A stretch of 64,000 nucleotides of DNA from an uncultured Pseudomonadota bacterium (GTDB taxonomy: Bacteria > Pseudomonadota > Gammaproteobacteria > Burkholderiales > Rhodocyclaceae). The stretch is taken from positions 1 through 64,000 of the forward strand of contig CAJBDJ010000005.1 in the NCBI GenBank assembly GCA_903951825.1, written 5' to 3'. This document shows positions 35,907 through 45,821 of this stretch, in pieces. The first letter of the stretch is position 1. Each line of letters begins with the position of its first letter. A program made the translations under genes and the position numbers. Below the pieces are notes generated by a model. It saw only the letters and a list, made by a program, of their open reading frames with translations, did no database searches and had not been told where the DNA came from.

Positions 35907-36203
35907 GACTTTCCAAACAGTTCGAAAGGAGCGAAGTCTAAGGAGAGCCCTTAAGCAATCAAACGAATAAAAATCGATTTTGATATTCCAGATTCAGCTA
36001 AACAACCCGGAGTGGACGACTCAGCCCGGAGATGCAGCGAGCAAATATCGCGCACGCCTTTCCGCTCAACAAGGCTCCCGACAACTGAGCGGAGAGGCTT
36101 GATAGCAGGGGAATATTTTTGCAACATAATCGAGAGACTGGCACAATCTGGCAAATTGATTAAGTCGTCAGACCGAGACGACGGCCACCGGAGACCACAA
36201 CAA
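35907..36203. promoter_or_regulatory. divergent intergenic region between cysT and the haem c chemoreceptor gene
   Basis: 297 bases without a credible gene. The AT-rich stretch at about 35960-35990 (containing AAAATCGATTTT) is the kind of sequence CysB binds and is the likely cysT control region. The chemoreceptor side holds an AT-rich stretch near 36110-36130 and the GGAG ribosome site at 36190-36193. Exact promoters could not be assigned. Confidence 0.35.
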
Positions 36204-37823
36204 ATGCCGCGCCTTGCCGATATGAAGATTTGGGTTCGTCTCACCGCAGCCATCTGGCTGATACTCGCCATCATCTGGACCGGCATGATTTTCTGGACCA
36301 CCCATGCCAGTCGAGAAACCGCCGTTCGCCAAGCGCAGGATTTCGCGCAAAGCATTCACGAAATGACCATGGCCGGCCTCACCGGCATGATGATCACCGG
36401 CACCGTCGGGCAACGTGAAGTTTTTCTCGATCAGATCAAACAACTCGCCATCATCAAGGACTTGCATGTGGCGCGCAGCGAGGCCGTCATCAAACTTTAT
36501 GGCTCCGACAGCAAAAACAATCGCCAGCTTGACGCCCTCGAACAACAGGTGATGAAAACCGGCATTCCCTACTTTTCAACCGAATCAACGGGTGACGGCT
36601 CATTCCTGCGCGTCATCAATCCGACGAAAGCCTCAAAAAACTATCTCGGCAAGGATTGCATCCTCTGCCATCAGGTGCCCGAAGGAACCGTTCTCGGCGT
36701 CGTCAGCATGAAAGTATCGCTCGATTCCGTTGAAGCCGAAGTGGCCGATTTCCGCCTCAAGATTGCCGGTTTCGCACTGGTCGCGATTCTTGCCTTGCTG
36801 GTCATCATTTATCTGCTGACGCACCACTTCGTCACCTCACCGCTTGAAGCCTTGCGCACGGGGTTGCGCGACATCGCCAGCGGTGAAGGCGATCTGACCC
36901 GTCGATTGCCGGTTAATGGCAAAGATGAAGTCGGGCAGTCTGCCGCCGTGTTCAATGAAATGATGGACAACTTCAATCAACTGGTGCGTCAGGTTCGTGA
37001 TTCCGCCAGCCAGGTTTCGGAGCGCGTGGTGGCCTTGTCCGACAGCACAGACCGCGTGGCTCACAGTTCGCACCTGCAAAACGAGAAATCAATTCAGGGA
37101 GCAGCGGCCGTTGAGCAACTGGTCGCCAGCATCTCCTCAATAGCGCACAGCGCGGAGCACGTCCAACATCAGTCACAGGAAAGTCTGGCGCGCGCCAACG
37201 AAGGCACCCGCAACCTGAATGTTCTGCTCGGTGAAATGAATGTCGTCGAAACAGCAGTCAAAGGAATGGCCGGATCAGTCAGTGACTTCGTTCGCAGCAC
37301 TGAAGCCATCACCAGCATGACGCGCGAAGTCAAGGATATTGCCGAACAAACCAACCTCTTGGCGCTCAATGCTGCCATTGAGGCGGCCAGAGCCGGAGAA
37401 CAGGGTCGTGGGTTTGCAGTGGTTGCCGATGAGGTACGCAAACTAGCCGAAAAATCATCGCGTTCTGCCAGCGAAATTGATGCCATCACCGCCATCCTCA
37501 GCGCCCAATCGGTCTCCGTACGCAAGGCAATCGAACAAGGACTGGATCACCTGGAAAGCAGCCAGGCAGCGGTGGCCAACGTATCGAGCGTGTTGCAGGC
37601 AACCAATGGTTCGGTCGCCGAGGTGGGTCACGGCCTCGACAAGATTGCCGAAGCCACCGATCAGCAGCGGCGCTTCTCCAGCGATGTTGAAGCGAGCATC
37701 GAATCGATCGCCGGCATGGCGCGCGAAAATACCGGAACCGTCGAGCAGACGGCAAATGCAGCGCATGACCTGAAGGGGCTGGCGGAACGACTGGCAGCCA
37801 TTGTCGGGCGTTTCAAAGTCTGA
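36204..37823 (+). CDS. methyl-accepting chemotaxis protein with periplasmic haem c motif
   Basis: 539 residues. Membrane helix at about 12-31, periplasmic sensor domain 32-180, second helix about 183-205, HAMP about 206-260, then the receptor signalling coiled coil with the conserved tip [40 protein letters not shown] starting near residue 381. The sensor domain contains C152-I-L-C155-H156, a c-type haem attachment motif, just before the last sensor strand. Haem-bearing chemoreceptors of this layout are known in Geobacter, so redox, O2 or NO sensing is plausible. The ATG at 36204 follows CGGAG; in-frame codons before it have no ribosome site. A terminator follows. Confidence 0.92.
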   Translation: MPRLADMKIWVRLTAAIWLILAIIWTGMIFWTTHASRETAVRQAQDFAQSIHEMTMAGLTGMMITGTVGQREVFLDQIKQLAIIKDLHVARSEAVIKLYGSDSKNNRQLDALEQQVMKTGIPYFSTESTGDGSFLRVINPTKASKNYLGKDCILCHQVPEGTVLGVVSMKVSLDSVEAEVADFRLKIAGFALVAILALLVIIYLLTHHFVTSPLEALRTGLRDIASGEGDLTRRLPVNGKDEVGQSAAVFNEMMDNFNQLVRQVRDSASQVSERVVALSDSTDRVAHSSHLQNEKSIQGAAAVEQLVASISSIAHSAEHVQHQSQESLARANEGTRNLNVLLGEMNVVETAVKGMAGSVSDFVRSTEAITSMTREVKDIAEQTNLLALNAAIEAARAGEQGRGFAVVADEVRKLAEKSSRSASEIDAITAILSAQSVSVRKAIEQGLDHLESSQAAVANVSSVLQATNGSVAEVGHGLDKIAEATDQQRRFSSDVEASIESIAGMARENTGTVEQTANAAHDLKGLAERLAAIVGRFKV

Positions 37824-37846
37824 CGCTCAACACGGTTTTGCGCCTG

Positions 37847-37874
37847 AAAACCGCCTCCTTGCGAGGCGGTTTTT
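37847..37874. terminator. bidirectional intrinsic terminator
   Basis: Stem AAAACCGCCT/AGGCGGTTTT (37847-37856 with 37864-37873), loop of 7, T-run on the plus side and A-run on the other. It ends the chemoreceptor transcript; its plus-side T-run also provides the TAA stop of the convergent kinase gene (37873-37875). Confidence 0.88.
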
Positions 37875-39240
37875 ACGTCGACGTGAGTTCGAGGTCGGCT
37901 CCGCCAGGGCGCGCCAGACGCCCGCTCGACAACGACCCGTCTTCCGCCACAACGGCCGGCAAGCCTTGCGCCGCAACCAGGGAATTGACCTCGCGCAGGC
38001 GCTTGACCAGGCGCCCGAGCAAGGCGTTACGCATCCGCTCCATCAATTCCTCTGACGACAACGACAAAGCCGAGGCATTGATTTCAGCAAAAAGCACAGG
38101 CTCCAGACTGGTCACGGTAGCGTGCCGCAAATCGCTCGCCGGATCCAGATAAGCCACTTCGCCGACCACCTCGCCCGGCCCCAGACGGCAAAGCACCTTG
38201 CCATCGATTGATACTTCGACATGGCCGGCGACAATGATCCCGAACATCTTGTTGCGCTGCCCCTCACGGATAATCGCCACCTTCGGGGCGATATCACGCC
38301 AAACGGTGACACGCAGCACCTCCCACAACTCGATATTTTCAAACTCCGTGAAGAACTCGAGTTTGCGCAAGATTTCAAAATGCTTGTTATCAAGCGCGCT
38401 GTCGTCTTCGGCAAGAATCTGAAAGCGGACAGTAGAGAGATCCTTGGCAAACTCCGCGCCATTTCTGTAACGGCTGTAGAGATCCTTTTCCAGCGCCTTG
38501 CGAATAATCGGCTCCAGCGCCTCCGGCAAATTAGGATTGAGCGCCGTAATTTTGGGTGCGTCGGTATTGATGATGCGATAGATCAGTGTCGCCTGATTGT
38601 TGGCGCGAAACGGCAAGCGACCGGTCAATAATTGAAATAGCACGACACCCAGTGAGTAGAGGTCGGTTTTCTGGTTGAGCTGATATCCCTTGATCTGCTC
38701 GGGCGACATGTAAGCCGGTGAACCGACCCCCATGATGAAAGTGGAATCGTGGTCAATATCCTTGCTCAGATTCAGCGCCAGCCCGAAATCGGCAATTTTG
38801 GGCTCATCATTCTCGTCGACCAAAATATTCGCCGGCTTGATATCGCGATGCACGATGCCATGTCGGAAGGCATTATCGAGCGCCATGCAGCATTTGAAGA
38901 TGATCCCGATGACCCGATGCATCGGTAGCAGCTTGTCGATGCGAATACAGTCTTCGAGAGAATAGCCCTTGATGTACTCCATCGCCAGATAGGCGCGGTC
39001 GTCTTCGACGACGGCATCGTACACGCGAACGATATTCGGGTGATTCATCCGCCGCGAAACCATGCCCTCGTTCTGGAACAATTTGCGCATACGCCGCGAC
39101 ATGGCGCTGCCGTCGATGCCGAAATCAATCAGCTTGACGGCCACCTCGCGGTTTTCATCCGGGTCGCGGCAGAGGTAGACCGTCGCCGTCGCCCCCTTGC
39201 CCAACACCTTGATGACCTGATATTTGCCGATCGAATCCAT
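37873..39240 (-). CDS. Ser/Thr protein kinase fused to a cyclic-nucleotide-binding domain
   Basis: 455 residues, cytosolic. Eukaryotic-type kinase domain at about 7-265: glycine loop GKGATATVYLC, Lys 36 in VAVKLI, catalytic HRDIKPAN (131-138), DFG (151-153) and the activation-segment end GSPAYMSPEQ. All key residues are present, so it should be active. Residues about 305-420 form a cNMP-binding/CAP-type domain (GIIVAGHVEVSIDGKVLCRLGPGEVVGEVAYLD, then R and ATV), suggesting regulation by a nucleotide. The ATG at 39240 (MDSIGKYQ) is chosen because the longer frame overlaps grpE on the other strand. Targets unknown. Confidence 0.9.
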   Translation of the reverse strand: MDSIGKYQVIKVLGKGATATVYLCRDPDENREVAVKLIDFGIDGSAMSRRMRKLFQNEGMVSRRMNHPNIVRVYDAVVEDDRAYLAMEYIKGYSLEDCIRIDKLLPMHRVIGIIFKCCMALDNAFRHGIVHRDIKPANILVDENDEPKIADFGLALNLSKDIDHDSTFIMGVGSPAYMSPEQIKGYQLNQKTDLYSLGVVLFQLLTGRLPFRANNQATLIYRIINTDAPKITALNPNLPEALEPIIRKALEKDLYSRYRNGAEFAKDLSTVRFQILAEDDSALDNKHFEILRKLEFFTEFENIELWEVLRVTVWRDIAPKVAIIREGQRNKMFGIIVAGHVEVSIDGKVLCRLGPGEVVGEVAYLDPASDLRHATVTSLEPVLFAEINASALSLSSEELMERMRNALLGRLVKRLREVNSLVAAQGLPAVVAEDGSLSSGRLARPGGADLELTST

Positions 39241-39330
39241 GAAAAGCCGCTGCCCTCGTCTATTTTTTGAATCGTAGCATGCCACCAACCGGCTACCGCC
39301 GCACACCCGGCAAAGAATATTGCCTTGCCT

Positions 39331-39359
39331 CTTGAAAACCCGCTTACTCCCCCCCAAAT
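39331..39359 (+). promoter_or_regulatory. sigma32 heat-shock promoter of grpE-dnaK-dnaJ
   Basis: CTTGAAA (39331-39337, exact -35), a 14-base spacer, then CCCCAAAT (39352-39359; 7 of 8 to CCCCATNT). It lies 28 bases before the grpE start. Confidence 0.88.
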
Positions 39360-39387
39360 AATCGACTGATTTTTTGGAGAACCACTC

Positions 39388-39942
39388 ATGTCCAAACCCG
39401 AAAACAAAACCGAAACCCCGCTCGGCAGCGAGTCCACTCCCGACCCGGTAACGCCGGCCATGACTGAAACGCACACCGATACGCTTCCCGGCATCGAAGA
39501 ACAGTTCCGTACCCTCGAATTGAAGGCTGCCGAACATTACGATGCCTGGCTGCGCGCCAAAGCCGAGGGCGAGAACATCCGCCGCCGTGCGCAAGAAGAC
39601 ATTTCCAAGGCGCACAAATTTGCCGTCGAGCGCTTTGCCAGTGAACTGCTGGCGGTCAAGGACAGCCTGGAAGCCGCTCTTGCCGTGCAAGAGCAGACTG
39701 TTGACAGCTTCAAATCCGGGGTTGAATTGACACTCAAACAGCTGGTTGCAGCCTTCGATAAAAATGCTTTAGTCGAAGTCAATCCGGCAGGTGAAAAATT
39801 CGATCCGCACAAGCATCAGGCAATCGGCATGGTCGACTCGGAGCAGGAAGCCAACACGGTCGTCAGCGTTCTGCAAAAGGGCTACCTGATCGCCGATCGC
39901 ACTTTGCGTCCGGCATTGGTCATGGTCGCCAAGGGCAAGTAG
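39388..39942 (+). CDS. grpE: nucleotide exchange factor GrpE
   Basis: 184 residues; releases ADP from DnaK. N-terminal acidic/Thr-rich tail, long coiled coil ([45 protein letters not shown]), then the C-terminal beta domain with [52 protein letters not shown], which is the GrpE signature. The ATG at 39388 follows TTGGAGA. First gene after the heat-shock promoter. A 10-bp hairpin separates it from dnaK. Confidence 0.97.
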   Translation: MSKPENKTETPLGSESTPDPVTPAMTETHTDTLPGIEEQFRTLELKAAEHYDAWLRAKAEGENIRRRAQEDISKAHKFAVERFASELLAVKDSLEAALAVQEQTVDSFKSGVELTLKQLVAAFDKNALVEVNPAGEKFDPHKHQAIGMVDSEQEANTVVSVLQKGYLIADRTLRPALVMVAKGK

Positions 39943-39948
39943 AAAATG

Positions 39949-39980
39949 AGCGATTTTCGCGTCCGACCGTGAAAATCGCT
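39949..39980 (+). other. intercistronic hairpin between grpE and dnaK
   Basis: Perfect 10-bp arms AGCGATTTTC (39949-39958) and GAAAATCGCT (39971-39980) with a 12-base loop and no T-run. Probably an mRNA processing or stability element allowing different grpE and dnaK yields; no terminator features. Confidence 0.6.
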
Positions 39981-40041
39981 TGAAATCGACAACCCAGTCC
40001 CCATTTCACGAACATCAGTTATTCATCTTAAGGAACACATC

Positions 40042-41982
40042 ATGGGCAAGATCATTGGTATTGACCTCGGTACAACTAACAGTTGCGTCGCCATCATGGA
40101 AGGCGGCACGCCGAAAGTTATTGAAAACTCGGAAGGTGCGCGCACCACGCCATCCGTCATCGGTTATGCGGAAGATGGTGAAATCCTCTCCGGCGCGCCA
40201 GCCAAGCGCCAGGCCGTGACCAATCCGATGAATACGCTGTATGCCGTCAAACGTCTGATCGGTCGTCGCTTTGAAGAAAAAGAAGTGCAAAAAGACATCT
40301 CCCTGATGCCTTACAAGATCGTCAAGGCCGACAACGGCGATGCCTGGGTGCAAGTGCGCGATAAAAAAATCGCCCCGCCGCAGGTGTCCGCCGAAGTGCT
40401 GCGCAAGATGAAAAAAACTGCCGAAGATTACCTCGGCGAGGAAGTCACCGAAGCGGTCATCACCGTGCCGGCCTACTTCAACGACAGCCAGCGCCAAGCG
40501 ACCAAGGACGCCGGCCGCATTGCCGGGCTCGAAGTCAAGCGCATCATCAACGAACCGACCGCCGCCGCCCTCGCCTTCGGCATGGACAAGGCGCCGGGCA
40601 AGGATCGCAAGATCGCTGTCTATGACCTCGGCGGCGGCACCTTCGACATCTCGATCATTGAAATCGCCGACGTCGATGGCGAAAAGCAGTTCGAGGTGCT
40701 GGCCACCAACGGCGACACTTTCCTCGGTGGCGAAGACTTCGACCAGCGCCTGATCGACTACATCATCGACGAATTCAAAAAGGAATCCGGCGTCAATCTT
40801 AAGGCCGACGTCCTCGCCCTGCAGCGCCTCAAGGAGGCTGCCGAAAAGGCCAAGATCGAGCTCTCCTCAAGCCAGCAAACAGAAATCAACCTACCCTACA
40901 TCACTGCTGACGCCTCCGGACCGAAGCACCTGGCGCTAAAAATTACCCGCGCCAAGTTTGAGTCGCTGGTTGATGAGCTGATCGAACGCACCATGGCACC
41001 CTGTGTCACGGCGCTCAAGGACGCCGGGTGCAAAATCGGTGACATCGACGACATCATTCTGGTCGGCGGTCAGTCGCGGATGCCCAAGGTGCAAGACAAG
41101 GTCAAGGAAATCTTCGGCAAGGAACCGCGCAAGGACGTCAATCCGGACGAAGCCGTAGCCGTCGGTGCCGCCATCCAGGGCGGCGTCCTGCAAGGTGAAG
41201 TCAAGGACGTGCTGTTGCTCGACGTGACCCCGCTCTCGCTCGGCATCGAAACCCTGGGCGGCATCATGACCAAACTGATCAAGAAAAACACGACGATCCC
41301 GACCAAGGCTTCACAGACTTTCTCGACGGCTGACGACAATCAGGCGGCAGTAACCATTCACGTCCTGCAGGGCGAGCGCGAAGTGGCGTCTGGCAACAAG
41401 AGTCTCGGCCAATTCAACCTTGAAGGCATTCCACCGGCGCCGCGCGGCACCCCGCAGATTGAGGTCATCTTCGACATCGACGCCAACGGGATCATGCACG
41501 TCACCGCCAAGGACAAAGCCACCGGCAAGGAAAACAAGATCACCATCAAGGCCAACTCCGGCTTGAGCGAAGCCGAAATTCAGGCGATGGTGAAGGATGC
41601 CGAGTTGCACGCCGAAGACGACAAAAAAGTGCATGAACTCGCCGATGCCCGCAATTCGGCAGACGGCATGGTGCACATGGTCAAGAAATCGCTGGTCGAA
41701 TATGGCGACAAGCTTGATGCGGCCGAAAAAGAAGTGATCGAAGCAGCCATCAAGGGCGTCGAAGACGTGCTCCGTGACGGCGACAAGGACACCATCGTGG
41801 CCAAGACCGAAGCCTTGTCACAAGCGGCTCAAAAGCTCGGTGAGAAAATGTACGCCCAACAGCAGGCAGCAGGTACAGCAGGCGCTGCGGCCAGCGCACA
41901 AGCGGCTGATGGCGGCGAGAAAACGGTTGATGGCGATGTTGTCGATGCCGAATTCACCGAAGTAAACAAGGACAAGAAGTAA
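40042..41982 (+). CDS. dnaK: chaperone DnaK (Hsp70)
   Basis: 646 residues, full length. ATPase domain with [43 protein letters not shown] and [12 protein letters not shown]; linker [19 protein letters not shown]; substrate domain and helical lid; tail ending [11 protein letters not shown] with the EFTEV-type acidic C terminus. The ATG at 40042 follows AAGGA. Works with DnaJ and GrpE encoded on either side. Confidence 0.99.
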   Translation: MGKIIGIDLGTTNSCVAIMEGGTPKVIENSEGARTTPSVIGYAEDGEILSGAPAKRQAVTNPMNTLYAVKRLIGRRFEEKEVQKDISLMPYKIVKADNGDAWVQVRDKKIAPPQVSAEVLRKMKKTAEDYLGEEVTEAVITVPAYFNDSQRQATKDAGRIAGLEVKRIINEPTAAALAFGMDKAPGKDRKIAVYDLGGGTFDISIIEIADVDGEKQFEVLATNGDTFLGGEDFDQRLIDYIIDEFKKESGVNLKADVLALQRLKEAAEKAKIELSSSQQTEINLPYITADASGPKHLALKITRAKFESLVDELIERTMAPCVTALKDAGCKIGDIDDIILVGGQSRMPKVQDKVKEIFGKEPRKDVNPDEAVAVGAAIQGGVLQGEVKDVLLLDVTPLSLGIETLGGIMTKLIKKNTTIPTKASQTFSTADDNQAAVTIHVLQGEREVASGNKSLGQFNLEGIPPAPRGTPQIEVIFDIDANGIMHVTAKDKATGKENKITIKANSGLSEAEIQAMVKDAELHAEDDKKVHELADARNSADGMVHMVKKSLVEYGDKLDAAEKEVIEAAIKGVEDVLRDGDKDTIVAKTEALSQAAQKLGEKMYAQQQAAGTAGAAASAQAADGGEKTVDGDVVDAEFTEVNKDKK

Positions 41983-42001
41983 CTCCTGCTTCAACAGCCC
42001 G

Positions 42002-42043
42002 GCGCCGAGCCTTCCGGAATCTCCGGCGGCGCTCGGCGCTTTT
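42002..42043 (+). terminator. hairpin with T-run between dnaK and dnaJ
   Basis: Arms GCGCCGAGC (42002-42010) and GCTCGGCGC (42031-42039) with a loop that itself can fold (CCGG/CCGG), followed by TTTT (42040-42043). It has intrinsic-terminator form and sits 20 bases after the dnaK stop, so it may reduce dnaJ relative to dnaK. Partial read-through is expected because no other dnaJ promoter is visible. Confidence 0.7.
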
Positions 42044-42064
42044 GTCACGTGACGGGTAGAAACA

Positions 42065-43213
42065 ATGTCAAAACGCGATTTTTACGAAATTCTCGGCGTC
42101 AATCGCGACGCCAGTGAAGACGAGATCAAAAAAGCCTACCGCAAGCTGGCGATGAAGCATCACCCCGACCGCAACCCGGACAATCCGGCGGCCGAGGAGA
42201 AATTCAAGGAAGCCAAGGAAGCTTACGAAATATTGTCGGACGGGCAAAAACGCGCCGCCTATGACCAATATGGACACGCCGGTGTCGACCCGCAGGCAGG
42301 CATGGGGGGTGGCTTCTCGGGTGGGGGTGGCGGCTTTGCCGATGCGTTCGGCGGCATTTTCGACGAAATTTTTGGCGGCCGCGGCGGTGGCGGCGGTGGC
42401 GGCGGTGGCGGCGGGCGCTCCAACATCTATCGTGGTGCCGACCTGCGTTACAACCTTGAAATCACGCTGGAGCAGGCAGCCCACGGCACGGAAACCAAAA
42501 TCCGCATTCCGACCATGGAAGTCTGCGAACCGTGCCACGGCTCCGGCGCCAAGGCCGGAACGCAACCCAAGACCTGCCCGACCTGCAACGGCTCCGGCCA
42601 GGTACGTCTGCAGCAAGGATTTTTCTCGATTCAGCAAACCTGCCCAAAATGTCACGGCACCGGGCGCTTCATCGCCGACCCTTGCAAAAGCTGTAGCGGC
42701 GCAGGGCGAATCAAGCAACACAAGACGCTGGCTGTCAAAATTCCGGCAGGGGTTGATGAGGGCGACCGCATACGTCTCGCCGGCGAAGGCGAGCATGGGG
42801 TCAATGGCGGCCCTCCCGGCGATCTCTACGTACAGATACATCTCAAGGCGCACGCCGTATTCACCCGCGATCACAATGACCTGCATTGCGAAATGCCGAT
42901 TTCGTTCACCACTGCAGCGCTCGGAGGCGAAATCGAAATTCCGACGCTGGATGGTGCGGCGGCGATCAAAATCCCCCCCGAAACCCAGTCCGGTCGTGTT
43001 TTCCGCCTGCGTGGCAAGGGTATCAAAGGGGTACGCAGCCACACCCACGGCGATCTCATGTGCCATGTCGTGGTTGAAACGCCAATCAACTTGACCGATC
43101 GTCAAAAGGATTTGCTCAAGGAACTCGAGGAATCGAGTCGCGACAGTGGCTCGAAGCACAATCCACGCGCCAAGTCGTGGATGGACAAGGTCAAGGAATT
43201 TTTCGAAGACTGA
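42065..43213 (+). CDS. dnaJ: co-chaperone DnaJ (Hsp40)
   Basis: 382 residues. J domain 1-70 with HPD in [11 protein letters not shown]; Gly/Phe region containing an uninterrupted glycine tract ([14 protein letters not shown] near residue 104); four CxxCxGxG zinc motifs ([32 protein letters not shown]); C-terminal peptide-binding domain. Stimulates DnaK ATPase and delivers substrates. The glycine run is encoded by GGC/GGT repeats and could vary in length. A strong terminator follows. Confidence 0.98.
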   Translation: MSKRDFYEILGVNRDASEDEIKKAYRKLAMKHHPDRNPDNPAAEEKFKEAKEAYEILSDGQKRAAYDQYGHAGVDPQAGMGGGFSGGGGGFADAFGGIFDEIFGGRGGGGGGGGGGGRSNIYRGADLRYNLEITLEQAAHGTETKIRIPTMEVCEPCHGSGAKAGTQPKTCPTCNGSGQVRLQQGFFSIQQTCPKCHGTGRFIADPCKSCSGAGRIKQHKTLAVKIPAGVDEGDRIRLAGEGEHGVNGGPPGDLYVQIHLKAHAVFTRDHNDLHCEMPISFTTAALGGEIEIPTLDGAAAIKIPPETQSGRVFRLRGKGIKGVRSHTHGDLMCHVVVETPINLTDRQKDLLKELEESSRDSGSKHNPRAKSWMDKVKEFFED

Positions 43214-43243
43214 TCAGCCTTGCGCGGGATGCAAATCACTATC

Positions 43244-43271
43244 AAAACGGCCTGATATTTCAGGCCGTTTT
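43244..43271. terminator. bidirectional intrinsic terminator between dnaJ and cysS
   Basis: Perfect 12-bp stem AAAACGGCCTGA (43244-43255) with TCAGGCCGTTTT (43260-43271), loop TATT. Serves both convergent genes. Confidence 0.92.
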
Positions 43272-43284
43272 CACATCACTCAGA

Positions 43285-44655
43285 TCAGGAGCGACGCCAG
43301 CTGGTGCCTTGCGGACTATCATCGAGAACAATCCCTTGCGTCTTCAATACCTCACGAAGACGATCCGCCTCGGCAAAGTTTCTCGCTTTTTTGGCCGCAG
43401 CACGCTCGGCAATCATGCGCTCAATCGCCGCATCATCGACACCACCAGCGACGGCGACACCACGCAAATAAACCTGCGGCGAGCGTTGCAACAAACCAAG
43501 CACCTCGCCCAGCGCCTTCAGCAAGCCGGAAAGTTCAGCGCTGCGCTGCCGATTGACCTCTCCGGCCAGCTCAAACAAGACTGAAATTGCCCCGTGCGAA
43601 TCGAAATCCTCATCCAGAGCGGCGGCAAAACGCGCCGCGAAACCATGACCCCAATCAATATCAACCGCCTGCGGCGGAACATCGCGCAAGGCGAAATAGA
43701 GTCCATCCAGACTGCGCCTGGCATCATCGAGATGCGCATCTGAATAATTCAGCGCACTGCGATAGTGCGCACGCAGAATGAAAAAACGTACCACTTCGGG
43801 ATCGAACTGCTTGAGCACTTCACGAATCGTGAAAAAATTACCGAGGGATTTCGACATCTTCTCGTTGTCGACCCTGACAAAACCGTTGTGCATCCAGTAA
43901 TTGACAAAGGCACATTGATGCGCCCCCTCGGACTGGGCAATTTCGTTCTCGTGATGCGGAAACTGAAGATCCTGCCCCCCACCATGAATATCGAAATGCT
44001 GACCGAGCAATTGCGAACTCATCGCCGAACACTCAATATGCCACCCCGGACGCCCCGCACCCCAGGGAGATTGCCACGCTGGCTCTCCGGGTTTGGCGCG
44101 CTTCCAGAGCACGAAATCGAGCGGATCCTGTTTCGCCGTATCGACCTCAACCCGTTCTCCGGCGCGCAAATCGTCGAGCGACTTACCTGACAAACTGCCA
44201 TACCCCGCAAATTTGCGCACTGCGTAGTTGACATCGCCATCGGCAGCCCGATAAGCCAGTCCCCGCTGCTCAAGCTGGGCGATCATGGCGAGCATTTCCG
44301 GCACGAAATCAGTTGCCCGTGGTTCGTGGTCTGGCCGCAAGACCCCCAGTGCGTCAGCATCTTCGTGCATGGCAGCGATAAAACGGTTGGTCAACTGCAA
44401 AATGGTTTCGTTGTTTTCAGCGGCGCGCCGGATGATTTTGTCATCGATATCGGTGATATTCCGAACATAAGTCACGTCGTAACCGGATGCTCTAAGCCAG
44501 CGAAAAACCAGGTCAAAGACGACCATCACACGGGCATGGCCGAGGTGACAAAAATCATAAACCGTCATCCCGCAAACATACATGCGAACCCGGTTTGCCT
44601 CGATCGGCGTAAATACCTGTTTTTCCCGCTTCAGGGAGTTATAAATTTTGAGCAT
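43285..44655 (-). CDS. cysS: cysteinyl-tRNA synthetase
   Basis: 456 residues, class I aminoacyl-tRNA synthetase charging tRNA-Cys. Zn site begins at Cys 28 in [23 protein letters not shown], which also contains the HIGH-type HLGH; the KMSKS loop is in [15 protein letters not shown]; other zinc ligands in WHIECSAMS and [11 protein letters not shown]. The C-terminal DALR and anticodon-binding region ends [13 protein letters not shown]. Standard length. Divergent from the TPR gene. Confidence 0.98.
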   Translation of the reverse strand: MLKIYNSLKREKQVFTPIEANRVRMYVCGMTVYDFCHLGHARVMVVFDLVFRWLRASGYDVTYVRNITDIDDKIIRRAAENNETILQLTNRFIAAMHEDADALGVLRPDHEPRATDFVPEMLAMIAQLEQRGLAYRAADGDVNYAVRKFAGYGSLSGKSLDDLRAGERVEVDTAKQDPLDFVLWKRAKPGEPAWQSPWGAGRPGWHIECSAMSSQLLGQHFDIHGGGQDLQFPHHENEIAQSEGAHQCAFVNYWMHNGFVRVDNEKMSKSLGNFFTIREVLKQFDPEVVRFFILRAHYRSALNYSDAHLDDARRSLDGLYFALRDVPPQAVDIDWGHGFAARFAAALDEDFDSHGAISVLFELAGEVNRQRSAELSGLLKALGEVLGLLQRSPQVYLRGVAVAGGVDDAAIERMIAERAAAKKARNFAEADRLREVLKTQGIVLDDSPQGTSWRRS

Positions 44656-44692
44656 GGCAGCAGGAAATCATGGGGAAGAGACGTCCGGTTCT

Positions 44693-44720
44693 TTGGAAAG
44701 CATCAGCTTCTTGTTAGAAT
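44693..44720 (+). promoter_or_regulatory. candidate sigma70 promoter of the envelope cluster
   Basis: TTGGAA (44693-44698), 16-base spacer, TAGAAT (44715-44720), 36 bases before the TPR protein start, in the divergent gap with cysS. The match is moderate (4/6 and 5/6). Confidence 0.4.
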
Positions 44721-44756
44721 GGAAGTCTAATTAACTCGGTAAAGTTTAACATAGTC

Positions 44757-45821
44757 ATGACTCCGAATCCCCTGCTCCCGCATCGCTTTCCGCTGCTCAA
44801 GACCTGGCGCGCCGTGGCTCTCGGCCTGGCGATCAGTGTTTCCACCCCGCTTCTTGCCGACAACTTGCCTGAAGTGCAGCGACTGATCAAACAGGGTCAA
44901 TATCCACAGGCTCTTGAAAAAGTCGACGCTTACCTCGTCGACAAACCAAAGGACGCCCAGGGTCGCTTTCTCAAGGGCTTGATCTACACCGAGATGAACA
45001 AGCCGACCGAAGCGATTGCCACCTTTACTAAGCTGACCGAGGATTACCCGGAACTGCCGGAACCCTACAACAATCTGGCCGTACTCTTCGCTCAACAAAA
45101 GCAGTACGACAAGGCGCGCACCTCGCTTGAAATGGCCATCAGAACACACCCGTCTTATGCCATTGCCTACGAAAACCTCGGCGATGTTTATGCCAAACTG
45201 GCCAGCCAAGCTTATGACAAGGCGCTGCAGCTCGATTCGGCCAATTCGGCAACGCAAAACAAAATGGCGCTGATTCGCGATTTGATCAGCACCTCCGGCA
45301 AAGGCAACGTCAAACCGACCGCCCCGATTCCGGCGACGGTTGCTTCGGCGCCTGCCGCCGCGACCAAGCCAGCGACAGTGCCTACGCCGAGCGCCAGCGT
45401 TGTAGCCAGCAGCCAGGGGGCAGCTTCGACATTACCGGTTGCCAAGCCACCGGAAGCCCGGGCAGCAGCGCCGAGCGATACGGCCGCTGACGATGTTGCC
45501 AAAGCGATCGCCAACTGGGCCAACGCCTGGTCGCGCAAGGACGTGAAGGCTTATCTGGCGCAGTACGCATCCGATTTCAAAACCCCCAAAGGCACCTCGC
45601 GAAAAAACTGGGAAGACCAGCGTGAAGAGCGCATCGCCGGTAAGCCGGGGAAAATATCGGTCACCTACGATGCTCCAGAAATCAGCATCAACGGCGATCG
45701 CGCCACGGCAAAATTCCGTCAGCACTACAAATCAGCCGGACTCAGCGGCTCGACAAGCAAGACACTGGTTTTCGTGCGCAGTGGTAATCGCTGGTTGATT
45801 CAGGAAGAAAACGCACGTTGA
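44757..45821 (+). CDS. exported TPR protein with NTF2-like C-terminal domain
   Basis: 354 residues. Signal peptide at 1-35 (KTWRAVALGLAISVSTPLLADN, cleavage near A-D). TPR repeats at about 37-165 (FLKGLIYTEMNKPTEAIATFTKLTEDYP, NNLAVLFAQQKQYDKARTSLEMAI, AYENLGDVYAKLASQAYDKALQLD). A Pro/Ala/Thr-rich linker runs to about 240, then a roughly 105-residue domain beginning VAKAIANWANAWSRKDVKAYLAQYASDF and ending NRWLIQEENAR, NTF2-like. The same domain ends the next gene product. The stop overlaps the next start (TTGA), so the two are coupled. Probably periplasmic, working with the L,D-transpeptidase. Confidence 0.85.
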   Translation: MTPNPLLPHRFPLLKTWRAVALGLAISVSTPLLADNLPEVQRLIKQGQYPQALEKVDAYLVDKPKDAQGRFLKGLIYTEMNKPTEAIATFTKLTEDYPELPEPYNNLAVLFAQQKQYDKARTSLEMAIRTHPSYAIAYENLGDVYAKLASQAYDKALQLDSANSATQNKMALIRDLISTSGKGNVKPTAPIPATVASAPAAATKPATVPTPSASVVASSQGAASTLPVAKPPEARAAAPSDTAADDVAKAIANWANAWSRKDVKAYLAQYASDFKTPKGTSRKNWEDQREERIAGKPGKISVTYDAPEISINGDRATAKFRQHYKSAGLSGSTSKTLVFVRSGNRWLIQEENAR

